A DNA stretch of 64,000 bases from Hemibagrus wyckioides (GCF_019097595.1 NC_080734.1:17486892-17550891), one strand, 5' to 3'; counted from the stretch's first letter, positions 1 through 10,851 are shown. Made by a program: numbers and translations. The notes: a model not told the origin generated them from the letters alone.

Positions 1-871
1 GACAGAAGTTTGTCTTAGCCACGTAAAGTGCACAGTGTGCAGCTAGGTGCAAACAGAGCATAGACAAGACAGTGCAAAAAAGACAATAAATACAATAAAG
101 ACAACACAAAAGAACACAGGACACTTAGCGCTGAAAGGAAATAAAAGAACGTGTACTGGAATGTAAGTGAAATAAAATAGATAAAGTGAAATGATGTAGA
201 AAAAAAAAAGCAAAAATACACAGCAGCCGATGAGGTAGTGCAAATAGAATAAACATAAGTATAACTATAGCAGCAGATGACAGGTAGAGGTAGTGCAGTA
301 AGTAATGAACAGTATAAATTATGTGTGTGTGTGTTTGTGTCCACACAGTCAAGAGAGAGTGTGTGTATCAGTGTGTGAGAGACAGAGAGTTAGTATACAG
401 TTCAGTCCTGAGTGAGAGTGTGTGTGTGTGAGAGAGTGTAGAACAGTTCAGTCCTGAGTGAGAGTGTGTGTGAGAGTGTAGAACAGTTCAGTCCCGGGTG
501 TTGAGGAGCCTAATGGCTTGAGGAAAGAAACTGTTACACAGTCTGGTTGTGAGGGCCCGAATGCTCCGGTACCTCTTTCCAGATGGCAGGAGGGTGAAGA
601 GTGTGTGTGAGGGGTGTGTGGGGTCAGCCACAATGCTGATGGCTTTGCGGATGCAGCGTGCGGTGTAAATGTCTGTGATAGAGGGGAGAGAGACTCCGAT
701 GATCTTCTCAGCTGTCCTCACTATCCGCTGAAGGGTCTTGCGATCTGAGACGGTGCAGTTCCCAAATCAGGCAGTGATGCAGCTGCTCAGGATGCTCTCG
801 ATGGTCCCTCTGTAGAACACAGACAGGATGGGGGGAGGGAGATGGGCTTTACTCAGCCTCCTCAGGAAGTA
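1..871 (-). mobile_element. 3' fragment of a CR1/Rex-type LINE
   Basis: This is the 3' part of a non-LTR retrotransposon read on the minus strand. It closely matches about 7141-7995, where the reverse transcriptase of a sister copy is recognisable. Residual coding (488-721) contains the C-terminal motif [20 protein letters not shown], typical of the region after the RT domain in fish LINEs. The 3' UTR toward position 1 is rich in TG repeats. The copy is cut near 871, where sequence switches abruptly to a KIF20A/tRNA fragment, so it was truncated by recombination. It is inactive and continues beyond the left window edge. Confidence 0.75.
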
Positions 872-957
872 AAGTTGACTACCATTCAGGCACGGCCAAG
901 TTCTGAGAAGAAACTCTGGATGACAGGCGGAGATACTGTCCACTATACTAACGAGGA
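872..957 (-). pseudogene. KIF20A exon scrap joined to a tRNA-Asp 5' half
   Basis: 872-919 matches the start of the KIF20A-like motor exon (see 3143-3257). 921-957 is the first 37 bases of the tRNA-Asp gene, ending at the anticodon. The same fusion recurs near 3258, 6436, 12160 and 13469. It is not a functional tRNA because the T arm and acceptor 3' strand are absent. Confidence 0.6.
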
Positions 958-1021
958 GTTACACCTAAACATCTTTCAGTGTCATTCATGAATAATCACG
1001 AGTTGTAGAAAAGCTATGAGT

Positions 1022-1093
1022 CTCCCCGTCGGGGAATCGAACCCCGGTCTTCCGCGTGACAGGCGGAGATACTGTCCACTATACTAACGAGGA
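1022..1093 (-). tRNA. tRNA-Asp (GTC), copy 1
   Basis: On the minus strand the 72 bases begin TCCTCGTTAGTATAGTGG and end CCCCGACGGGGAG, the vertebrate tRNA-Asp sequence. The anticodon GTC lies at 1058-1060, within the loop CTGTCAC. The acceptor and T stems pair fully. The anticodon stem has one compensated change (TCCGC/GCGGA instead of CCCGC/GCGGG). Box B (GGTTCGATTCC) is intact, and a T4 run for Pol III termination lies just downstream near 1010-1013. Confidence 0.92.
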
Positions 1094-1117
1094 GTTGTCC
1101 TAAACTTCGACGTATCG

Positions 1118-1130
1118 CCAGTAGATGGCG
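1118..1130 (+). promoter_or_regulatory. CTCF-core-like motif beside tRNA-Asp copy 1
   Basis: CCAGTAGATGGCG matches every position of the core CCASYAGRKGGCR. It lies 25 bp from the 5' end of the tRNA gene. The same motif recurs at 2556, 6634, 9842 and 12769, always on the same strand relative to the tRNA. Confidence 0.5.
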
Positions 1131-1164
1131 ATATTTATTAATTTTAATAACTAAGTTCTGTTTA

Positions 1165-1346
1165 TCTCGCTCATTGTCGTGGCCGGGGTTCGATTCCCGG
1201 GCAGGGCTATAACCCAGCCACTGAAGAGTTAATTCTCAAATCTGATCCCAAGCCGGATTAAATGGTAGGGTTGCGTCAGGGAGGGTATCCGTCATAAAAC
1301 CTGTGCCAAACTGCTGAATGGCCACACTGATGTTTTATTTAATAGG

Positions 1347-1420
<74 letters not shown>
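1165..1420 (+). mobile_element. tRNA-derived SINE with (TAA)n tail
   Basis: A tRNA T-arm-like segment (GGGTTCGATTCCCGGGC type) is followed by a body containing GGGTTGCGTCAGGGAGGG and ATAAAACCTGTGCCAAA, then about 70 bases of (TAA)n. Tandem-repeat tail plus tRNA-like head is the usual SINE layout. The GGGTTGCGTCAGG body motif is common in fish SINEs. The family name is not certain. A second copy is at 6683-6931. Confidence 0.65.
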
Positions 1421-1421
<1 letters not shown>

Positions 1422-1468
1422 AGTAATGGTTCATAGAAAGTCTTGTTGAGTTCAGTAATGTGTTTTAC

Positions 1469-1534
1469 CTCCAGATGCTGACTGTAATATTTCTTTAAGC
1501 TGCTCTTTAGGTTGTTGATTTTGTTCTCACACCG

Positions 1535-1573
<39 letters not shown>

Positions 1574-1767
1574 TTTCACTGCAATCAGAGACAAAGACAG
1601 ACAGACAGACAGAATAGTTTAGTGTATCGTATTTCATTGTACAATCAGTTACAGCATCTATAAACTGACACATACTGATACATTTCTGTTCTACACTGTA
1701 TGTTTTACTGTGTACTGACTGTGATCTCCCCAACCAAGAGTTCATCAATGCACTTTTCCTGCACCAC
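1469..1767 (-). pseudogene. kif20a: KIF20A-like coiled-coil exon fragments, copy 1
   Basis: Two exon-like segments lie on the minus strand. 1709-1767 reads VVQEKCIDELLVGEITVST between an AG acceptor and a GT donor. 1469-1578 reads ...[21 protein letters not shown] before a GTAAAAC donor, resembling the KIF20A stalk segment around KLNILKESLTSFYQEE in human. A (TC)n microsatellite sits inside the second exon and adds an (ER)n run. The motor-domain exons that should precede these are missing. Copies recur at 8903-9089 and 10899-11202. Assignment rests on recalled human KIF20A and on the better motor match at 3143-3257. Confidence 0.5.
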
Positions 1768-1779
1768 CTATACAAAGTC

Positions 1780-2065
1780 AAAGAAGCTTTATTGTCACTT
1801 ATAGCTGATGCAGTACACAGTGAAATGAAACAATGTTCCTCCTAGACCAAAGGTGCTACACAGAACAAAAACAAAGTACAGGTGACGCAGACAAACATAG
1901 AGCTAAACTATACTACAAGGTGCATTCTTTAAAACTAAACATACAACATAAGTGCACAGGATGAAAAGGTAGTGTATACAAACAAGACACAGAACATTGA
2001 CTATGTGCAAAAGGACAGTGTTTGACAGTGAATGCAAAGAAGGATAGAAACAGGGTTAGGGACAG
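1780..2065 (-). mobile_element. LINE 3' tail fragment
   Basis: The segment begins with AAGAAGCTTTATTGTCA and a body resembling the 3' UTR at 6984-7140 (GATGCAGTACACAGTGAAATGAAACAA). It is a short 3' end of a CR1/Rex-type LINE on the minus strand. Close copies are at 9105-9360 and 11215-11470. Confidence 0.55.
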
Positions 2066-2445
2066 TGAATATAGCAGCAGAAGTATTTTTTGTTATAACA
2101 GATACAAATATTTGAAGTGGTGTGTGTATTTAAATATTTAAAGTGAAGAGATATACACCACCTCTATTCATCTGAATATTTGGCTGCCTGTCCATTTGCT
2201 TCTCTAACTATTCTCTCTAAGAGTGTCTGACCATTTGACTGTTTTAGCCATGCTCATTTTTAATGGGTGAAATGACTTGTGTTGCAGTGTGTGTTTGTAT
2301 ATGTGTGTACACACACACACCTAAATGTCTTTCAGTGTCATGCCTGAGTGTTTATTCAGAAAATTGGCCACATAAAGTTGAACTGGTGTGCCATCCTTTT
2401 GATGAATAATTAGAAGTTGTAGAAAAGGAACAAAGTGATATGTGT

Positions 2446-2517
2446 CTCCCCGTCGGGGAATCGAACCCCGGTCTTCCGCGTGACAGGCGGAGATACTGTC
2501 CACTATACTAACGAGGA
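2446..2517 (-). tRNA. tRNA-Asp (GTC), copy 2
   Basis: The 72 bases are identical to copy 1 on the minus strand, with box A/box B sequences, GTC anticodon and paired stems. A T4 run lies downstream near 2430. Confidence 0.92.
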
Positions 2518-2555
2518 GTTGCCCTAAGGTTATAGGGGTGTCAGTACCAGTATCG

Positions 2556-2568
2556 CCAGTAGATGGCG
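2556..2568 (+). promoter_or_regulatory. CTCF-core-like motif beside tRNA-Asp copy 2
   Basis: CCAGTAGATGGCG lies 39 bp from the tRNA 5' end, in the same orientation as at 1118. Confidence 0.5.
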
Positions 2569-2946
2569 ATATTTATTAATTTTAATAAATAAGATGTGTT
2601 TATCTGTGAGTGTTTATTCCCAAACTGCAAACTGCAGTTTTGAACAATAAGATTATCAATTGAATTTAATACCTAATTATTATATAACATTTTTTGATTT
2701 GTAATAAAATAAGCACCAGCATACTAACTAAGCATGTGGCATTCCAGCATACCAAGTGTTTTGAGTATAAGCTCAGTGCTTCCTCCCGCCTTTTCTCTCA
2801 GGGCTGCACTGAGCTCTTGAATCTGACCATCAGTTTAGTGTATCGTGTTTCATTGTATGATCAGTTACAGTATCCATGAACTGACACATACTGATATATT
2901 TCTATTCTACACTGTATGTTTTACTGTGTGTGTATGTTTCTGTTAC

Positions 2947-3641
2947 CTGAAGTCAAGTTGCATGTGAAGTCATCACGCAGCAAAGAGAGGATGTAGGTCA
3001 CACAACTCTTAGAGGAAGGACCATGGACCAGCTAGAACATAAAAATCATCACAAAATGATTGTGTGTGTGTGTGTGTGTAACTTGTGTGGTTATGACATA
3101 ACTTGAAGTCTTGCAGTGTCCATACTTGTGTAACAGTGTTACCTGAGTGGCAATGGTAGAGAACTTGAGGGCATGCAGTGTCTCATCGTAACTGGAACTG
3201 CAGGAATTAATGCTGACCAACATGCAAGCATGGCCATGTCCTGAGAAGAAACTCTGGGTGACAGGTGGAAATACTGTACACTATACTCATTAGGAGTTAT
3301 GCCTAAACATCTTTCAGTGTCATGCCCGAGTGCTTATTCTAAAAATTAGCCACATAAATTTAACTGCTTTGTCATCCATTCGATGAATAATCAAGAGTTG
3401 TAGAAAAGGTACAAAAAGATATGCATCACACTGTAGATGCCTGGGTCAGTGAGAAGAGGTTACAGCCAAGATATCACCATCAGTAATTCACCTCAGGCTC
3501 GGACATGCCAGCATCATGCTCTCCATCACTCATCTCCTCCTCCACCTCCTCCATCAGGGTGTGGTCTGCAGGGGCAAAGTCATCACGCAGCAAAGAGAGG
3601 ATATAGGCCCCACAACTCTTAAAGGCAGTACCATGGACCAG
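2947..3641 (-). pseudogene. kif20a: KIF20A-like motor and neck exon fragments, copy 1
   Basis: Three exon-like pieces lie on the minus strand. 3492-3641 (150 nt, 50 codons) reads LVHGTAFKSCGAYILSLL... then an acidic stretch MEEVEEEMSDGEHD and ends at a GT donor. 3143-3257 reads QSFFSGHGHACMLVSINSC then SSYDETLHALKFSTIATQ, the end of a kinesin motor domain; human KIF20A has FFTGRG, NPCASTYDETLHVAKFSAIASQ and LVHAPP. 2947-3031 is a second, shorter LVHG exon. The order (LVHG exon, motor end, LVHG exon) is not that of one gene, so parts of two copies are spliced together. No upstream motor exons exist here, so these are dead fragments. Confidence 0.65.
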
Positions 3642-3754
3642 CTAGAACATAAATATCATCACAAAATGATTGTGTGTAACTTGTGCGGTAATGACATAAT
3701 CTGTTTTTGCTTTGGCAGCGTTGTTACTGAATGTGTGTGTTTTTTATGTTTCAG

Positions 3755-4326
3755 ACCGAATGACTCCCGTATGCTTGTAGCTCTTGGTGAATGTTATGAA
3801 AAACTCTCACAGCAAGTTGAAGCCAAAAAGCTCTGAACATCACGTTAAATTATGTTAATACCAAACTGGATGGTGATTGTGTATGTGTGTTGCAGTGTTA
3901 CTGGCGAGCGTATTCAGTGGGAGATGTGGAGAGAATGGCACTGATCAAACTTGCCAAGGATTATTATTATTATTTTTATTACTATTATTATTACTACTAC
4001 TACTACTACTGTTATGGTCAAGGGATATGTAATGATGTGTATCAGTGTTCATGAGCTTGGGGTGTGTGTCCATGTCTGTGTCCATTTCCAGGCTTCATGA
4101 GCAGCTGAATGAGTCGGATGATGCGGCTCAGTGTTACATCATCTACATCCAGGATGTTTTCTCTTGTGGGGTAAGTGTTTAATACTGTGAGTGTTTAATC
4201 ATTATAGCGAACAGTTAATGCAGACCACATGAGTGTTTATTGCCATGAGGGTGAATGTTTAAGGCTGAGTTTATAATGGCATGCGTGATCATTTAGTGCC
4301 ATGAGCATAATCAAGTGTTTAATCCT

Positions 4327-4359
<33 letters not shown>

Positions 4360-4691
4360 AGCGAGCGTTTATTACAATGTGTGTGTGCTGTTTAATCCCA
4401 TGAGGAGGAGCACTTAATGCCATGAGTGTTGAATGTTGTGAAAGTGTTGTGAGCAGGAATGTTTTATCCTTTGAGTTTTTATGGTGAGGGTGAGTGTTAA
4501 TGGCATCATTTTGAGTATTAAATGTTAATATAATGTATTAAATGTTTATTGCCAAACTTATGGTGTCTTTTAATGACAGTGCTTAGGTTTTTTAATATTT
4601 AATTAAAAGTTTGGAAAATGTAATTGTGCCTAAATACCGTATACAGTCATACCGTGTGTCTGATAAACACTATGAGAATGAAATTAAAAAG

Positions 4692-4722
<31 letters not shown>

Positions 4723-5129
4723 CTCCGTATACAGGAGCAGTTGGAGCATGCGGAGGTGAGCACAGCACTGCGTTATCTTGGTCAGTACTACTTCAAGAAC
4801 AAACTGTATGACGAGGCGTCAATGTGTGCACAACGCTGCTGTGACTACAATGAAGTGAGTGATCTCACACACTATTAATTAGTAAACATACGCAGCACTC
4901 CTAAAGTTTTTAATCCGAGTGTGTGTGTGTGTGTGTGCAGGTACGTGAGGAGGCAAAAGCTCTACTGCGTCAGATCTCAGCTGTACGGGAACAGGGAGAA
5001 TCATCGTCTGAGCAGAGTGTGTTTAATCCACTGAACACAACCACACACACACTACAGAGTGTGTTCAACACCACCACCACACCCATTAGGAGAGTGTCAC
5101 CTCTGGACCTGTCCTCCATCACACCCTGA
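3755..5129 (+). CDS. cdc23: CDC23/APC8, 3' exons (partial; two damaged splice donors)
   Basis: CDC23 (APC8) is a TPR-repeat scaffold subunit of the anaphase-promoting complex, the E3 ligase that drives mitotic exit. The last five exons are visible: 3755-3830 (PNDSRMLVALGECYEKL), 3896-3957 (CYWRAYSVGDVERMALIK), 4092-4170 (LHEQLNESDDAAQCYI), 4735-4854 (ALRYLGQYYFKNKLYDEAS) and 4941-5129, ending RRVSPLDLSSITP and TGA. This agrees with the human C-terminus (TRRVSPLNLSSVTP). 5' exons are absent and would lie left of the window. Two lesions stand out against the second copy: the donor after 3830 is deleted (eight bases missing) and the donor after 3957 reads GG instead of GT. It is therefore either a decaying copy or a mis-assembled functional one. 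Downstream exons look intact. Confidence 0.8.
3959..4012 (+). repeat. (TAT)n/(TAC)n microsatellite at a CDC23 donor
   Basis: An ATT/TAC-type triplet run starts directly after the exon ending at 3957. The extra G that spoils the GT donor is at its edge. The second copy carries the run at 10294-10336. Confidence 0.7.
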
Positions 5130-6320
5130 CACACACAGACATAGTTCTCACTTTATCATGTTATTATCCTTAGCGACAAACAACGCACACAGGGAAAAAT
5201 ACAGGAAGAGGTGGTGGTCTGACTTTCACTGATGATGAAGACAGTGAGCAGAGCACTTCCTGCTGGTGTTTAGTCAGAGCACCGGATGTCTATGAGGTGT
5301 AGTTCAGGTCACATGATTAAATATTCACCTGTTTGATTCTTTGAGCTTTTGTATAACTTTTGAATAAAACTGCACTCGATGTTCGATCAGCAAACATGTT
5401 CTCTGTTCTTGTGTTAAATAGAGAATGCCTGTGCCTCTCCTTAGTGTTTGCGGGAGTTGTTCAGGGTTTGTATCTAGCATGTTTGTACATGGTAGTAGTT
5501 TTAGTAACAGCCCTAATATTTCAGAGGAGGTGTTTGATGCGAGAAGCTTATCATGTGCTGTTTCATACACCTTGCACTGCTGTGCAGCTCTGTGTAACAG
5601 TGTGCATACACACAGCTAGGCTAATTCTCTCTAAATCTCTTAGTCACTGATTAGATGACTGATTAGTGTCTCATTAAGTATTAATCCCTGCAGAGATCCA
5701 AAAATCCAAGTAGTAGGTGAGGTTTTTTTTTTTTTTGGTTGAGGATTTTAAAGTTTTTGGATCAGAACTGTTAAATAATAAACCAATACTGTCAATGAAA
5801 GAGATGAATGATTAAATAAACATCGTAAAGAAGTGATTTTAGATACAAAAATTTACAATATTTTGTAATATTTACCTTTATTACCATGGCACTAATGGGT
5901 ACGACACTAATTAGCTGTGAATGAGTAGTTAATTACAGAAATCCTGCCTTACTCTGTGCTTCAGCTTCATGAACAGATTGTTACTGTAAATGAGGCTTAA
6001 AGGTGAACTGATTTAAAGTTATAATAAATGCTATGTGTGTGACAGGAATGTATAAGTATGAACAGAGGAAAGGCTGCACAGGTTGCAGCACAGTTTCTCA
6101 ACCCTGGTAATGAAGAATCCCATGTCCTGCACATTTTAGCTCCCTGCTCCCAATACCCCCACTTCAACCCAGGGACGGGTGTTAATTATCCCTGAAATTA
6201 TCGTTGTGTATGGACAAGCTAGAACATAAATATCATCACAAAATGAGTGTGTGTGTGTGTGTAACTTGTGTGGCGATGACCGAACTTGAAGTCTTGCAGT
6301 GTCCAAACTTGTGTAAATGT
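5130..6320 (+). other. CDC23 3' UTR and flanking DNA without a gene
   Basis: An AATAAA poly(A) signal is near 5363. No coding signal follows. 6085-6190 resembles a common fish interspersed repeat, and a T12 run is near 5727. The right edge grades into the next tRNA/KIF20A fragment. Confidence 0.5.
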
Positions 6321-6325
6321 GTTAC

Positions 6326-6474
6326 CTGAGTGGCAATGGCAGAGAAAGGTATGCAGTATCTCACTGTAACTGGAACTGCAGGAATTAAAGTTGACTACCA
6401 TTCAGGCACGGCCAAGTTCTGAGAAGAAACTCTGGATGACAGGCGGAGATACTGTCCACTATACTAACGAGGAG
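6326..6474 (-). pseudogene. kif20a: KIF20A motor-end exon fused to tRNA half, decayed copy
   Basis: 6326-6435 aligns to 3143-3257 but is frameshifted after SSSYSEILH, so the KFSTIATQ end is lost. 6437-6473 is the tRNA-Asp 5' half. The block 6388-6931 duplicates 872-1420. Confidence 0.6.
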
Positions 6475-6537
6475 TTACACCTAAACATCTTTCAGTGTCA
6501 TCCATGAATAATCACGAGTTGTAGAAAAGCTATGAGT

Positions 6538-6609
6538 CTCCCCGTCGGGGAATCGAACCCCGGTCTTCCGCGTGACAGGCGGAGATACTGTCCACTATAC
6601 TAACGAGGA
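6538..6609 (-). tRNA. tRNA-Asp (GTC), copy 3
   Basis: It is identical in sequence to copy 1 over 72 bases, with a T4 run downstream near 6526. It lies within the duplicated block 6388-6931. Confidence 0.92.
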
Positions 6610-6633
6610 GTTATCCTAAACTTCGACGTATCG

Positions 6634-6646
6634 CCAGTAGATGGCG
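6634..6646 (+). promoter_or_regulatory. CTCF-core-like motif beside tRNA-Asp copy 3
   Basis: CCAGTAGATGGCG lies 25 bp from the tRNA 5' end. Confidence 0.5.
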
Positions 6647-6682
6647 ATATTTATTAATTTTAATAACTAAGTTCTGTTTATC

Positions 6683-6862
6683 TCGCTCATTGTCGTGGCC
6701 CGGGTTCGATTCCCGGGCAGGGCTATAACCCAGCCACTGAAGAGTTAATTCTCAATTCTGATCCCAAAACCGGATTAAATGGTAGGGTTGCGTCAGGGAG
6801 GGTATCCGTCATAAAACCTGTGACAAACTGCTGAATGGCCACATTGATTTTTATTTAATAGG

Positions 6863-6931
<69 letters not shown>
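6683..6931 (+). mobile_element. tRNA-derived SINE with (TAA)n tail, second copy
   Basis: It has the same head, body and tail as 1165-1420. The T-arm here (GGCCCGGGTTCGATTCCC) is better preserved. It was probably duplicated with its surroundings rather than inserted independently, since the flanks match too. Confidence 0.65.
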
Positions 6932-6983
6932 AGTAATGGTTCATAGAAAGTGTTGAGTTCAGTAATGTGTTTTACCTCCAGGA

Positions 6984-8901
6984 TTCAAGATTCAAGATTT
7001 TCAAGATTCAAGAAGCTTTATTGTCATTTCAACCACATATAGCTGACGCAGTACATAGTGAAATGAAACAACGTTTCTCCAGGACCTGGTGCTACATAAA
7101 CATACAACAACAAGTTCAACACAAAAACAACACCACAGAGCTAGGACAGAAGTTTACTCTTAGCCACGTAAAGTGCAAAGTGTGCAGCTAGGTGCAAACA
7201 AAGCATAGACAATACAGTGCAAAAGACAATAAATACAAGAAAGACAACACAAAAGAACACAGGACACTTAGCGCTGAAAAGAAAGAAAAGAACATGTGTA
7301 ATGGAATGTAAGTGAAATAAAATAAGATAAAGTGAAATGATGTAAAAAAAAGTATTGTGCAAAAATATACAGCAGCGGTTGAGGTAGTGCAAATAGAAAT
7401 AAACATAAATATAACTATAGCAGCGGATGACAGGTAGAGGTAGTGCAATAAGTAATGAACAATATAAATTATGTGTGCGTGTGTGTGCGTGTCCACACAG
7501 TCAAGAGAGTGTGTGTGTGTATCTGTGTGAAAGAGACAGAGAGTTGATATACAGTTCAGTCCTGAGTGAGAGTGTGTGTGTGTGTGTGTGTGAGAGAGTG
7601 TAGAACAGTTCAGTCCTGGGTGTTGAGGAGCCTGATGGCTTGAGGAAAGAAACTGTTTCACAGTCTGGTTGTGAGGGCCCGAATGCTCCAGTACCTCTAT
7701 CCAGATGGCAGGAGGGTGAAGAGTGTGTGTGAGGGGTGTGTGGGGTCAGCCACAATGCTGTTAGCTTTGCGGATGCAGCGTGCGGTGTAAATGTCCGTGA
7801 TAGAGGGGAGAGAAACTCCAATGATTTTCTCAGCTGTCCTCACTATCCGCTGAAGGGTCTTGCGATCTGAGACGGTGCAGTTCCCAAATCAGGCAGTGAT
7901 GCAGCTGCTCAGGATGCTCTCGATGGTCCCTCTGTAGAACACAGACAGGATGGGGGAAGGGAGATGGGCTTTCCTCAGCCTCCTCAGGAAGTAGAGGCGC
8001 TGCTGGGCTTTTCTTGGTGGTGGAGCTGGTGTTGAGTGACCAGGTGAAGTTCTCCGCCAGATGGACACCAAGGAATTTGGTGCTCTTAATGATCTCCACC
8101 GAGGATCCGTCGATGGACAGCGGAGAATGGTCACTCTGTGCTCTCCTAAAGTCAACAACCATCTCTTTGGTCTTGTCGACGTTCAGGGAGAGTTTGTTGG
8201 CTCTGCACCAGGCTGTTAGATGTTGCACCTCCTCTCTGTATGCTGACTCGTCGTTCTTGCTGATGAGACCCACCACGGTCTTGTCATCGGCGAACTTGAC
8301 GATGTGGTTGGAGCTGTGCATTGCCGCACAGTCGTGAGTCAGCAGAGTGAACAGCAATGGACTGAGCACACAGCCATGAGGAGCTCCAGTGCTCAGTGTG
8401 ATACTGCTTCCGATCCGGACTGACTGAGGTCTCCCAGTCAGGAAATCCAGGATCCCGTTGCAGAGAGAGGTGTTCAGGCCCAGGAGACTCAGCTTCTCAA
8501 TCAGCTGCTGAGGGATGATTGTGTTGAATGCTGAACTGAAATTTATGAACAGCATTCGAGCGTAGGAGTCCTCACAGTCCAGATGTGTGAGGGCCAGATG
8601 GAGGGTTGTGGTGATGGCGTCGTCCGTGGAACGATTAGGACGATACACAAACTGCAAGGGGTCCAGCGACTTGATGTGCCTCATGACGAGCCTCTCGAAG
8701 CATTTCATCACGATTAGTGTGAGTGCGACGGGACGGTAGTCATTGAGGCAGGAAACCGTAGACTTCTTTGGCACAGGGACGATGGTCGTTGTCTTGAGGC
8801 ACGTAGGGATGATGGAGCTGCTCAGCGAGATGTTGAAGATGTCAGTGAAGACATCTGCTAGCTGCTCTGCACACTCCCTGAGAACTCTGCCAGGAATGTT
8901 G
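6984..8901 (-). mobile_element. CR1/Rex-type LINE, 5'-truncated, with reverse transcriptase
   Basis: A non-LTR retrotransposon on the minus strand. Reverse transcriptase motifs are clear between about 8070 and 8901: [38 protein letters not shown], the palm stretch around [27 protein letters not shown] and the catalytic FADD box ([11 protein letters not shown]). The expected P-Q-G before CVLSP reads P-H-G. Near 8020 the frame shifts, and the last part continues in another frame as [18 protein letters not shown]. The 3' end near 6984 carries TTGAATCTTGAATC-like short repeats, usual for CR1/Rex tails. The 5' end is cut at about 8901 by the duplication junction. No endonuclease domain is seen. 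Inactive. Confidence 0.8.
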
Positions 8902-8902
8902 C

Positions 8903-9089
8903 TCCAGATGCTGACTGTAATATTTCTTTAAGCTGCTCTTTAGGTTGTTGATTTTGTCCTCAGGCCGATTCTCTCTCTCTCTCTCTCTGACACATACTGA
9001 TACATTTTTGTTCTACAATGTATGTTTTACTGTGTACTGACTGTGATCTCCCCAACCAAGAGCTCATCAATGCACTTTTCCTGCACCAC
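8903..9089 (-). pseudogene. kif20a: KIF20A-like coiled-coil exon fragments, copy 2
   Basis: 8903-8988 corresponds to the [17 protein letters not shown] exon and 9031-9089 to the VVQEKCIDELL exon. About 110 bases between them, present in the other copies, are deleted, and the donor of the first is replaced by LINE sequence. Confidence 0.5.
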
Positions 9090-9731
9090 CTATACAAAGT
9101 CAAAGAAGCTTTATTGTCACTTATAGCTGATGCAGTACACGGTGAAATGAAACAATGTTCCTCCTAGACCAAAGGTGCTACACAGAACAAAAACAAAGTA
9201 CAGGTGACACATACAAACATAGAGCTAAACTATACTACAAGGTGCATTCTTTAAAACTAAACATACAACATAAGTGCACAGGATGAAATGGCAGTGTATA
9301 CAAACAAGACACAGAACACTGACTATGTGCAAAAGGACAGTGTTTGACAGTGAATGCAGCAGAAGTATTTTTTGTTATAACAGATACAAATATTTGAAGT
9401 GGTGTGTGTATTTAAATATTTAAAGTGAAGAGATATACACCACCTCTATTCATCTGAATATTTGGCTGCCTGTCCATTTGCTTCTCTAACTATTCTCTCT
9501 AAGAGTGTCTGACCATTTGACTGTTTTAGCCATGCTCATTTTTAATGGGTGAAATGACTTGTGTTGCAGTGTGTGTGTGTGTATATGTGTGTGCACACAC
9601 ACACACCTAAATGTCTTTCAGTGTCATGCCTGAGTGTTTATTCAGAAAATTGGCCACATCAAGTTTAACTGGTGTGCCATCCTTTTGATGAATAATTAGG
9701 AGTTGTAGAAAAGGTACAAAAGGAAACGTGC

Positions 9732-9803
9732 CTCCCCGTCGGGGAATCGAACCCCGGTCTTCCGCGTGACAGGCGGAGATACTGTCCACTATACTAACGA
9801 GGA
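9732..9803 (-). tRNA. tRNA-Asp (GTC), copy 4
   Basis: It is identical to copy 1 over 72 bases, with T4 runs downstream near 9708 and 9716. Confidence 0.92.
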
Positions 9804-9841
9804 GTTGCCCTAAGCTTATAGGGGTGTCAGTACCAGTATCG

Positions 9842-9854
9842 CCAGTAGATGGCG
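9842..9854 (+). promoter_or_regulatory. CTCF-core-like motif beside tRNA-Asp copy 4
   Basis: CCAGTAGATGGCG lies 39 bp from the tRNA 5' end. Confidence 0.5.
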
Positions 9855-10082
9855 ATATTTATTAATTTTAATAGATAAGATGTGTTTATCTGTGAGTGTT
9901 TATTGTGAGTTTTTGCAGTTCTGAACATTAAGATTAGAACTAAATTCAGCACCAGTATTTAGTTACAGTGGGACTAACTCACTCATGGGTCATTGGTCAA
10001 AGGAAAAAAGACATGCCGTTATTTTGAATCTGTTTTTGCTTTGGCAGCGTTGTTACTGAATGTGTGTGTTTTTATGTTTCAG

Positions 10083-10497
10083 ACCGAATGACTCCCGTAT
10101 GCTTGTAGCTCTTGGTGAATGTTATGAAAAACTCTCACAGCAAGTTGAAGCCAAAAAGGTTGGTAGCTCTAAACATCACGCTAAATTATGTTAATACCAA
10201 ACTGGATGGTGATTGTGTGTGTGTGTTGCAGTGTTACTGGTGGGCGTATTCAGTGGGAGATGTGGAGAGAATGGCACTGATCAAACTTGCCAAGTATTAT
10301 TATTATTATCATTATTATTATTACTACTACTACTACTGTTACGGCCAAGGGATATGTAATGATGTGTATCAGTGTTCATGAGCTTGGGGTGTGTGTCCAT
10401 GTCTGTGTCCATTTCCAGGCTTCATGAGCAGCTGAATGAGTCGGATGATGCGGCTCAGTGTTACATCATCTACATCCAGGATGTTTTCTCTTGTGGG
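10083..10497 (+). pseudogene. cdc23: CDC23/APC8 partial second copy (three internal exons)
   Basis: Exons 10083-10158, 10232-10293 and 10419-10497 duplicate 3755-3830, 3896-3957 and 4092-4170. Here both donors that are damaged in the first copy are intact (AAAAAG|GTTGGT and CCAA|GTATTA). However, the conserved CYWRA reads CYWWA, and the two terminal exons with the stop codon are missing: homology runs on to about 10760 and then switches to a (TAA)n tail. As assembled it cannot make a full protein. Confidence 0.75.
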
Positions 10498-10773
10498 GTA
10501 AGTGTTTAATACTGTGAGTGTTTAATCATTATAGCGAACAGTTAATGCAGACCACATGAGTGTTTATTGCCATGAGGGTGAATGTTTAACGCTGAGTTTA
10601 TAATGGCATGTGTGATCATGTAGTGCCATGAGCATAAGCAAGTGTTTAATTCTGAGTGTTTTTGGTGTGTGTGTGGGTGTGCGAGCGAGCGTTTAGTACA
10701 ATGTGTGTGTGCTGTTTAATCCCATGAGGATGAGCACTTAATGCCATGAGTGTTGAATGTTTCATTTAATAGG

Positions 10774-10850
<77 letters not shown>
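10774..10850 (+). repeat. (TAA)n microsatellite
   Basis: About 76 bases of TAA triplets with one TAG interruption. It is equivalent to the SINE tail at 1349-1420, here joined directly to CDC23 intron sequence. Confidence 0.9.
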
Positions 10851-10851
<1 letters not shown>

